From: Pleurostoma richardsiae
Lineage: Eukaryota > Ascomycota > Sordariomycetes > Calosphaeriales > Pleurostomataceae
Reading direction: 5' to 3'
DNA length: 64,000 nucleotides
Assembly (NCBI GenBank): GCA_030052745.1
Contig: JANBVO010000043.1
Span: forward strand, 124,001 to 188,000
The notes below the pieces were generated by a model. It made no database searches and was not told where the DNA came from. It worked only from the letters and a program-made list of their open reading frames with translations. The translations under genes and the position numbers were made by a program. Below, in pieces: positions 1 through 8,155 of this stretch (the stretch's first letter is position 1; each line of letters starts with the position of its first letter).

Positions 1-1411
1 GTCGGGTTTTTGAGTGACGGATCGCCTGCCGACGAGAAGACCGACCACTGCGCTTGAATCAGCTTCCAGCAATCCCGAATTGCAGAATAGCAGAGAGATG
101 GCAACAGCCGCAGGGATTAGGAAGAGGCACAGTTGGAATTGGCAATAGACGGCAGACGTGGAGGGAGCGGACGCACGATATATAGATGTTCTCCAGCAAT
201 GTAGGTAGGTACCTCGATCCAGGGTCCGTATGTAGTACCTGAGGTGCGAGGCGACTCTCAGCGACTTACAACAGCAGCGACATCATCCACCAACGTGCGC
301 CCTTCTCAATTGCTTCCTCCAGGCAGATTCCGGGATCTCAATTGCGGGGCCCAGCAGGATCGCCTGCGATTTCCTCCATTCCGTCCCGAACATCGTCCTG
401 TCACGGATAGCAAAAGGCATGTTTCTAGGGGTCCGTCGTACAATAAACAGTGCCGGTAGTACGATGGCAGCCCCTCTCCCCGGCCCTGATTCGCCTGCAC
501 CGCTTCTTCTCATTTGCCCATGCCGTTCGGATGGGAGAGCAAGCGATGCAAGAAAGTGGCCTGTTTTCTCGATGTCCCGCCTCCAACAAGCAAAGCCCCT
601 TTCGCCGCGCCGGCGCACCTACCCACCCTACCGCTTATTTAAGAGGTACCTCGCCCGCCTTGCCTCCCGCACAGAGTACAAAGGAGGCAGAAGATCTGAT
701 AAAAAGTCTTGGCAGGGCCCCGCCATCTGCGCTGCCCTGAACGTCAACCGGGGAAGGATCAATATACTTGCGGGATGCTGGTGGCCAAGTCTAGGCCTGA
801 TTGGCCCGGGCAGGCTCGTCGGACACCGGCGGCGTTAGCCGATGGTGGGGCCGTTCGTATTCGTAACCGCGTCCACGTCCGCAGCGCTTTACTTCACACC
901 CGAGACCTCCAGTTTCTTCTACACGTTCGGTACATTAGAAGGGTAGACCTTTACGGTGTAGACACGGCATCCCCGTTCCAGGATCCCCTTAACCAACACA
1001 ATAAAACACAAGCAGGACCAACTGCATGTTGTCCGGATTCCGGACATTCACAGCTGGCTGAAAGTTTTATGTTCAACTGTCTAAGGTCATACATGGTTTG
1101 CCTCTGGATCTCAAGCCTCCCCGGGACACCACGGAGCATGACAATACGAAGAATCCGAATCTGTGGTTCGGTCTCCGCCTGGGACCCGAGATCGTCAGCG
1201 CAGACGTCGCCCGTTGCCCCCGCGTTACGTAGGTATGTAGGTATTCCAAATGTATCTATCCCGTTGTTCCCAGATATCGCATGGAAGAGGCTGGCTTTCT
1301 GCGAGAGTTATCCAGTGTGGGTGGAATGGTGGATTGGTTGCCGTCATCGAGATCCTCACCGCTCAACTGCCGAATACTGTCTGTCCTTTCCTTCCTGTTT
1401 CAGCAACGACT
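1..1411. other. Left-edge intergenic region, no gene recognised
   Basis: Short reading frames on both strands show no family resemblance and no credible exon chain. The stretch carries TAGGTAGGTACCT-type motifs near 203-215 and 1230-1245. It lies downstream of the minus-strand UstYa-like gene, so it should contain that gene's 3' UTR. Further members of a biosynthetic cluster could lie beyond the window edge. Confidence 0.5.
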
Positions 1412-2408
1412 TCAGGCTTCATGCTCCCAGGAGACGACGTTATCAACAGCCCACTTGTGGATGCCGTCGAAGTTCCTGCAGGTGTGCAGCGTGCTGAAAT
1501 CCGGCCAGAAGTCACCCTCCTCGTAGCCGTACTCCGGGTACTCGCGGAAGGTAAAAATGCCAATGTCTGAAGTACACATCAGGTTGATGCGGAGGGTCTC
1601 GATGCAATGGTCTACGCATCCTGCAGTTAGCTTGTGTGCCCCTCTGCTTGCCCCGGGACATGTAACGATGTCTATACTTACCGACATGGGCTTGCAGCCC
1701 TTCCTCCTCCTCCTGGATATCACTGTAGATGTTGATATAGTAGTCCTTGTGTATTCTCATCCGGAGTAGGTTCAGGCAGTGCAGCTGGTGGAACACCTCG
1801 ACAGCCGCCCGATAACCCTCGACTCCGGTCTTGGGGTGCTTGATCTTCAGAGAGTTCCTGGGCAGGCCTAGTCTGTCCAGCTCCTCTTCCGAGATCATCT
1901 GGTCGCCCACTGTAGGCATATTAGCTTGAGGTCGTCCCAGTAATTCAGGGACGCATCCATACTCTCGGAGATACTGTCCCACGCCTCATCCACCTTAGGA
2001 CCGAAGCCCACAAAGGGACCTTCCACCAGCGGTGTGAGGTTGTACCTGACCGTGTTATACTCGACGACGGGTGCCACGGGAGCTACTGAGTGTTAGTCTC
2101 GACAACGGACATGAACAGAAGGGACATCGTGTGGTCTTCAGCGTCGACATACAGTATGAGGAGAATTGTCGGGTGACGGTGAGGTCCGATGGCCGAGCCG
2201 TCCTCTCACAAAAGGACAGGGTGAAGAGAGTCATAGAGAGAGACAGCAGAACCGCATGGATGAGCCATACCCAGTGCCTCGTTGCCTGCTGTATTCTACC
2301 CGAGAATGACTCCCCCCCGAGCTCCAATGTCCGCGTCTGCTTCTCCTGGGTGCCATCAAGGCTGGAATTCTCCTCATCAAGAGGGACTGAATGATAGACT
2401 CTAGCCAT
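1412..2408 (-). CDS. UstYa-family (DUF3328) oxidase, 4 exons, about 267 aa
   Basis: Exons, in minus-strand order, are 2408-2153, 2082-1963, 1909-1682 and 1611-1412. Acceptor AG 2084-2083 was used; AG 2087-2086 is also in frame and adds one residue. All joints keep one frame and give 267 residues. The protein has a cytosolic N-terminus, one membrane segment at about residues 46-67, then a lumenal domain with the two HxxHC motifs that define UstYa proteins: HQLHC in exon 3, and HVDHC formed across the last intron. Known family members are copper-type oxidases that cyclise, hydroxylate or chlorinate ribosomal or non-ribosomal peptides, such as ustiloxin and cyclochlorotine. It is divergently transcribed from the repeat precursor gene at 4201, about 1.8 kb away, which suggests co-regulation. 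Its substrate is inferred, not shown. Confidence 0.87.
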
Positions 2409-4041
2409 TATTGGAAATATCATGTATACGAATAACAAAAGACGCACACCAGGTGCCAAGTGAATGAGAATGCGAGCTTCTACCGCTTGGGACGCCGTCG
2501 ACCTTCCCGAGGAGAGGCGGAAGAGGAACAAGAGAGAGCTGGGAAGTGCAGCCGAGAGGGAAAGGCGGGCTCGACTTGCCCTCTGCTCCCAATGCACAGA
2601 CAGGTATCTCAGATCCTCTCAGGGACAAGCCGGATCGTCGTAAGGCCTGACGCAAGTCACGGAAAATCAAGAAAGCAACCAGAGATGAGACGTAAGGCCA
2701 GCCCGCGAATTCTTTTCGTGATTCCCCTGGGAAATGACGAAAATCACAGAAGAAAGCAATTGCAAAAGAGGGATCGCAGGTCGCAACGGGCGAGACGTTT
2801 CATAGCTGTTATTAGCGCTCTTACGACGCAAGCCCAGAGAGCAGTCCGCCGGGGTAAGGCAATGAGACGAAGCTATTTCCAGGCCTGCCGTCACCCTGGC
2901 CGCTTCCCCACAGAAGAGAGAAAGGAGGCTCGCTAAGAAGCAATAGGAGGAGGCTCGAGCCCAGCTCGGGCTTTAAGAGAGGCTGGAAGACATCCGCGAT
3001 CCCTGTCTTTGCGATCCCAGGACGGAGATCTGTACGAAAAGGCTCACAGCAGTCTTCCAGGTGACACTCATCGAAGGTTTCGACCTCTCAATTGAGCGAA
3101 TGGCCTAACCAAAGAAGCCGATGGTGTCACGTCTCAGGTTGCGCCGCTAAGGGCAGATGGAACTCGACGCGGGCGTTGAGGTTTCAGCAGCGCTAGCGTC
3201 GGCGGGAGCTGCGGCCCTAGAGCAAACAATTGTGCAGAGACACAAGCGACAGGTCGATGGACAGGAGAAGACGTTCATGATCCTCGCTGGTCCAGACTTG
3301 AAACCACAGCTCGCCGTCGCCGCTGATTCGCGGTCCCCGCATTCGTGGCTGGCAGCTGGTAGTGATCCTTTATGCCGCAGTAGATCGCCGGCGCTGTTGA
3401 CGCTGGGACGCCGCTGCAACATGGATGAAGGCAGGACGTCGCGAAGCAGGAAGCTCTAACCGTTCTAGTTGTCGCTGGATGGATCTGATTCGTTCCCCCT
3501 TGAAGCACGGCTTAAGCATACGAAAGCTTGTCTCCGGAAGGTCTCAAGCTGGTCCGCATTGGAGCCAAGCATCCAGACAAGAGGCCTGTTGCCGCTGACA
3601 CTTGGTTCTAGCTCAACAAGGGCGATGATGCCGTCCCTCTCTCCCCCTGCCTTCTTCCCCTTAACGTGTACGAGTGCCGACATTGCGGTGGAGTACATCT
3701 TGCGAAAGAGGCATGGACTTCATACTTCCCGTCTCGGCCGCTAAGGCACGGGAGGAGCTCGATGTCACCCCCAGGTCTCTGACTAGCCGACGACGTGCTG
3801 GACTCTCTACCGAGCCTCAGAATAGCATTCGAGGCCCACAGGTTGTTTTGGTCTTGCATCTTTGAGACACAAGCCTCGTCGAAGGCCAGCGCGCCGGCGA
3901 TGCTTGTAACTTTCGTCCAATGATCCCGGCCGTGATGACCCCCGGACCCCAGCATTGCCCTCTCCCTTGGGACATCCGGCCTTGCCAGCCCTCGCAGCCA
4001 GCCAGCCAGTTGCCTAGGAGTCTAGGACGTTGGGAAGCACA
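2409..4041. other. Divergent intergenic region between oxidase and precursor genes
   Basis: This holds both promoters. About 2460-3000 is purine-rich on the plus strand and has no convincing gene. About 3465-3955 reads like protein on the minus strand but changes frame near 3700 (reported as a separate feature). No other cluster gene, such as a second UstY, a tyrosinase or a methyltransferase, is visible. Confidence 0.45.
3465..3955 (-). pseudogene. Possible decayed coding segment
   Basis: On the minus strand the translation looks protein-like from about 3955 to 3705, with a run reading KMQDQNNLWASNAILRLG. It then continues protein-like in a different frame from about 3725 to 3510, with a run reading KMYSTAMSALVHVKGKKAG. 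No intron of plausible length fits between the two, and a stop follows at 3465. I recognise no family. It may be a frameshifted remnant of a gene, or chance. Confidence 0.22.
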
Positions 4042-4047
4042 TATAAA
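4042..4047 (+). promoter_or_regulatory. TATA box of the repeat precursor gene
   Basis: TATAAA sits about 155 bases before the ATG at 4201. It is followed by a pyrimidine-rich leader (about 4080-4190) with no upstream ATG, as is usual for strongly expressed fungal genes for secreted proteins. This supports 4201 as the start codon. Confidence 0.6.
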
Positions 4048-4200
4048 GAACTCAAACTCGCTCAGAACTTGCTCAGGAGTCTCTTGGTCTGCATCCAGTG
4101 TCTTGTCTTTCCCTTGGCGGCTTGTCTTCCGCACCCTTTTCGTTTCTTGCACTTCCTTGTCCCTCATTTCAGCTGCCGGCCAGCAGGATTTCGATTCATC

Positions 4201-5091
4201 ATGCATACGCAGTCGTTTGTGCAGCTCCTTGTTACAGGCTTGGTCGCCTCCTCGACCGTAGCCAGCCTCGAGATCCCTAGCGTTGGAGGTTTGACCCGCC
4301 GCCATGTCGTATGTTATGACGTCCGCCCCGAACGATGGTGGTGTCTCCCAGCTAAACAAGCTTTCTCTTCAGGGTACCCTGATGGCTATTGCTGGCCCGG
4401 CCTTGGCTATGCCTGTCGTTGAGCAACGTGAGCCTCAGTAAGTACTTATGTCTTCCATCACCCTCCACCCACAGGCCGCTGACAACCTCTTTATAGCCAC
4501 CAAGGCAAGAAGAAGAAGCAGCAACGCGACTTGGAAGCCGTAGCCGACATCGAGGCTCGCGAGCCTCACCATCAGGGGAAGAAGAAGAAGCAGCAGCGTG
4601 ACCTCCTAGACGCTGTCTCCGAGCTTGACACTCGTGAGCCCCACCACCAGGGCAAGAAGAAGAAGCAACAGAGGGATCTGGAGGCCGTCTCTGACCTCGA
4701 GGCCCGGGAACCTCACCACCAGGGGAAGAAGAAGAAGCAGCAGCGGGACCTCGAGGCTGTCTCTGACATTGAGGCGCGCGAGCCCCACCATCAGGGGAAG
4801 AAGAAGAAGCAACAGCGTGACCTTGAGGAGCTCGAGGACCGCTCTCCTGAGCCCCATCACCAGGGCAAGAAGAAGAAGCAGCAGCGCGACCTTGAGGAGC
4901 TCGAGGATCGGTCGCCGGAGCCTCACCACCAAGGCAAGAAGAAGAAGCAGCAGCGCGACATTGAGCTTGAGGATCGGTCACCCGAGCCTCATCACCAGGG
5001 AAAGAAGAAGAAGCAGCAGCGCGATCTTGAGCTAGAGGACCGGTCTCCTGAGCCTCACCACCAGGGCAAGAAGAAGAAGGTCAACGCTTAA
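4201..5091 (+). CDS. Secreted tandem-repeat precursor protein, candidate RiPP/KEP precursor, about 255 aa
   Basis: Exons are 4201-4308, 4373-4437 and 4497-5091. Introns are GTATGT...CAG and GTAAGT...TAG, and the second splits the first repeat's first His codon. The protein starts with a secretion signal (hydrophobic residues about 6-21, a plausible cut after TVA). A short pro-region follows with an Arg-Arg pair and a second hydrophobic stretch. Then come nine copies of EPHHQGKKKK, spaced 24, 25, 24, 24, 23, 23, 22 and 22 residues apart. Linkers are acidic (QQRDLEAVSDIEAR or QQRDLEELEDRSP types). The protein ends KKKVNA. Lys4 blocks are candidate Kex2-type cleavage sites. Two known classes fit: dikaritin precursors (UstA-like) and Kex2-processed repeat proteins. 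The neighbouring UstYa gene favours the former. No Tyr, Trp or Phe occurs in the repeats, so a known Tyr-derived product is excluded. The N-terminal exon joint is the least certain part. Confidence 0.8.
4430..5085 (+). repeat. Nine-unit coding tandem repeat
   Basis: Each unit begins at the Glu codon of EPHHQG: 4430, 4561, 4636, 4708, 4780, 4849, 4918, 4984 and 5050. Genomic spacing after the first intron-split unit is 75, 72, 72, 69, 69, 66 and 66 bp, so units shorten towards the 3' end by whole codons in the linker only. The HHQGKKKK block is invariant at protein level while codons vary at third positions (CAC/CAT, CAG/CAA, GGC/GGG/GGA). This indicates selection on the peptide and not a very recent DNA duplication. 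Confidence 0.9.
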
Positions 5092-5650
5092 GCGCTGCGG
5101 GTTTCATTCTGTCTCTTACCTCTCTTACCTCTGCTCGTGGCTGTGGTCGCTTCTGTGGACAGGCTGAAGTGTACACATACCTACGTACTTGCGATGTTGG
5201 CAGCTGTTGGCGCCACTGTAATTAGCTCTCGGGATGACCAAGTCGAGGATGGTCTCGATCGCGCGCCGGTCTGTAGCATGCAGATGTCCAATCGATTCGT
5301 TTGCGCACTGGAACTCTTGGGTTTCAAGTTCTTTGCCCAGACAATTACGTGCTAGAACGCATCATATCCCTGACCATGGTTCTGAAACGACTCCTGCTAC
5401 GAGCTCACTTAACTTACCTAAGATAGCCAAGTGAGGTGCTTGGCATATTTCAACTGCGGCAAACGAGACTACAGCTTGCTTGAACAGATTTCTCCAGAAC
5501 ACCATCCCGACATTGTCTTCCTTGGTTGTCGTAACTTTTTCCCGACATTCACTGCCTGCATGTCCTTGACTGCATAGAGTTTCGCCAACCAAACCATCCA
5601 TACCTGTGAGAACGAGCTTATTCGTTAATCCGGGGTGTCATCTTCTATGC
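5092..5650. other. Convergent intergenic region
   Basis: This lies between the 3' ends of the repeat precursor and the NmrA-like gene. It should hold both 3' UTRs. A CATACCTACGTACTTG motif lies near 5176-5191. No gene is seen. Confidence 0.5.
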
Positions 5651-6571
5651 CTACGCTAAATGCTCCTTGTTCTCTTCAATGTACTTCTCGAGTCCCGTCA
5701 GCGGGATGTTCCGCTGGTAGTTCAGCATCTTCTCCTTATCCCAAGCCACTCCCACGCCGTCGGCAAAGACATTCCTGTACTTGAGCCAGATATTGCCAGG
5801 GTCCTCTGCCAACTTCTTCCTCAGCGTAGGGACGTCCAGAAGCTCCCTCTCGAACTTCGTGCCGTATGCGGCGTCGAGCGCGTCTGCCAGCTGTCCGTAT
5901 GTGATCGTGTCTCCGCCAATGAGCACCACCCTATCCAGGGTGTTTTCCCCGGGCACGTAGACCATCTCCGCGACCATGACGCCGATATCCTTGGGAATAG
6001 TGACTGTCACCCTGTTCTCCCACCCTCCCAGAGCCCGGACCGTCCTCCGCTTCAAGTCGACCCCGAAGTCCGGCAGGAACAGGTAGCTCATGAACAGGCC
6101 CGTCGAGACGATCGTCCAGTGCGTCCCGCTCTGCGCCCGCAGCATCCTCCGCACCTCGAGCATCTCGTCGAACAGTTCCTGCGAGCTGCCCTTGCCAATC
6201 GCGTCGTAGTCCACGCCGAACTGCCAGGGGAAGTACCGCGGAACGCCCGCCTCCAGCGCCGCCTGCGTCACCCGGACTTGTATGCCGGGAGGCATGCCGT
6301 AGCCGCCGCACTGGACCACAACATCGTACTTCTTGAATGTCGCAGCCAGGGCTGAGACAGGGTCACTGACGAAGTTCCCGGCCTCGAAGTCTACGCCAAG
6401 GGAGCGGATGTGGGCGTTGCTCGCCTGCTTAGCTGAGTCTTGAGATGCGATGGACGAGGAGCGGAGCAGAACGGCGATCTTGCCGCCCTCGCGCTTGGAG
6501 TGCCGCGAGAGGGCCTCGAGGACGGCGGTGCCAAGCTCGCCAGCTCCAACTACGAGGACTGAAGGGGCCAT
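5651..6571 (-). CDS. NmrA/isoflavone-reductase-like oxidoreductase (CipA-like), 306 aa
   Basis: A single exon from ATG at 6571 to TAG at 5651. An in-frame start at 6676 would add 35 Ser/Thr-rich residues, but 6571 places the Rossmann beta-strand at the N-terminus as usual (MAPSVLVVGAGELG). The glycine-rich NAD(P)-binding loop is at about residues 9-14. The central YFPWQFGVDY region and the C-terminal domain match atypical SDRs of the NmrA/PCBER/CipA group. These act either as NAD(P)H-dependent reductases of aromatic or isoprenoid-like substrates or as redox-sensing regulators. It is convergent with the repeat precursor, so it could be a tailoring enzyme of the left-end cluster. That is inference from position alone. 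Cytosolic, with no signal peptide. Confidence 0.85.
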   Translation of the reverse strand: MAPSVLVVGAGELGTAVLEALSRHSKREGGKIAVLLRSSSIASQDSAKQASNAHIRSLGVDFEAGNFVSDPVSALAATFKKYDVVVQCGGYGMPPGIQVRVTQAALEAGVPRYFPWQFGVDYDAIGKGSSQELFDEMLEVRRMLRAQSGTHWTIVSTGLFMSYLFLPDFGVDLKRRTVRALGGWENRVTVTIPKDIGVMVAEMVYVPGENTLDRVVLIGGDTITYGQLADALDAAYGTKFERELLDVPTLRKKLAEDPGNIWLKYRNVFADGVGVAWDKEKMLNYQRNIPLTGLEKYIEENKEHLA

Positions 6572-8155
6572 AGTGGGTGTTGTTGACGTCGATGCGCTTT
6601 GCCGTGGCGAATTTTCCGTGGGCTTCTGTTCAAGGTGCGACTCGGTTGAGGTGAGCGCAGTTATATAGCTCTCCAAGTCCCCTCAGGTAATCGTCTGCAT
6701 AAGGACCCTCGAGTCGTCACCTGTAGCTGCTTACCGTCACCCCGCTGACAAATTTGAAGCTCAGCCAGGCCGTGCCAGCGCAATCCTGTATTGGCCGGCC
6801 CGCCCTCTAAACACGATCGGCCTTTCCCGATTGGACGTCCGGCGCCGCCAAGATTGCCGGCCCCGCTGTTGCGGAGCTTGTCGACTTGCGACCGGGCCTT
6901 AAGTCCGGGGCTGCGCCGGTAGGCCGCCGGAAGAGGGCCGGGTTAAGCGCAATCTTACAAATACGCGGGGTAATAACCTATAGGAATATAGGAATATGAC
7001 ATGGTAGTCAAGGTCATATCGTGTATGGAGGAAGACCGCTTCACCTTCTGAGAGCTCACGGCAGTAACCAACGGCGTTAGGATCAAATTCCTGTATACCT
7101 AGTGCGGCGGGACGGAGACGGGATAAGTAGTGAAGTGCCGCTCCATTCTTACTGTAAGTATCTTGGCTCTATTTAACTTCTGCGCCCAGGATCTCAGCAT
7201 TGATATGGTCAGGAGTGTTCCCAAATATGAGACTGACAGTCCAAAGCAGTGGCAAGATCAAACGGCAAGAAACATCGACCAAGTCACTGGTGAAGGACTG
7301 ACTCTCTGCCGGCAAGCAGGAACACGGTACAGCAGAAATATCGAGTATACATCCTAACATCACAGGTTAAGGTGAATGACAAGGCTCACACTGGAACTTG
7401 GTAGGCGGACTTTGCAGCTGGGTAATAAATGTGATAACATTGACCATCATTTTAGCTAGACCGGGAAACAGAATACAGTACATCTCGGAAACCGGGATGA
7501 GATAACAGAGTATACAAGCCGTGTATTACAATATCTGTTGTATTAATATATCAGGTCCGGAGTATTATATTTTGACGTGATGCCCGGTAAATTTACAGAG
7601 GGGTAATGGCGGTGCTTAACGCGGGGGTGTCATCAGGTTTCTGAAACATTGCTCCTAAATAAAGCGGCGTTGCTGTGGAAACCATCCCGAACCGGGAAGC
7701 GCGACCTGATCCGCTAAACAAACCACTGACGTCCGACTCCGAAAAGTCGCTCGGCTGTAATCATGTCTTATTGATCGACCACCTTTCGCTACGTCTGTGT
7801 ACCTCCGCCGCTTACAGTCGGAACATCGCAACACGGCTCCCAGAAGACGGCATCTTGACGCGCGCACTGCATTCCTGTCCCTGGGAGATGTGTAGCTCGA
7901 ACTTGCACGCCTGACGTCGGGGTTCTTGAAGTTCGCGCGACTGTTCCGGCACCTTACCTTTCGCGTCTATGATACCGCGGGCGGACATCAACAATCTGCA
8001 ACCCCGCCGAGACGACGACGACCTTGTGTTATAACCGTGTACAAACATCGGCTGCCACCCCAGCTGCTGAATACCGAGTCCCTCACAGCAGCGCTCGCTG
8101 CTGTTGCTTCTGCGTGACGTTCTAGCTTGCTGCTGTCACTTCTATCTTCGTCGAC
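6572..8155. other. Intergenic region with GC-rich then AT-rich parts
   Basis: About 6780-6940 is strongly GC-rich with several CCGGC/CGGCCG elements. From about 6960 to 7640 the base composition drops clearly (ATATAGGAATATAGG near 6981, TATTAATATATC near 7539), unlike flanking DNA. Such patches in ascomycetes often mark decayed, RIP-mutated elements, but I see no terminal repeats or transposase remains. The ase1 promoter occupies the right end. Confidence 0.45.

Noticed and set aside
2460-3110. Remnant of a pogo/Fot1-like transposase
   Set aside because: A purine-rich Lys/Arg/Glu translation is suggestive, but no catalytic motif, terminal repeats or continuous frame could be found.
4201-5091. 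Alpha-factor-type mating pheromone precursor as an identity for the repeat protein
   Set aside because: Sordariomycete alpha-type pheromones have Trp/Cys-containing cores (W-C...C-W), which are absent here.
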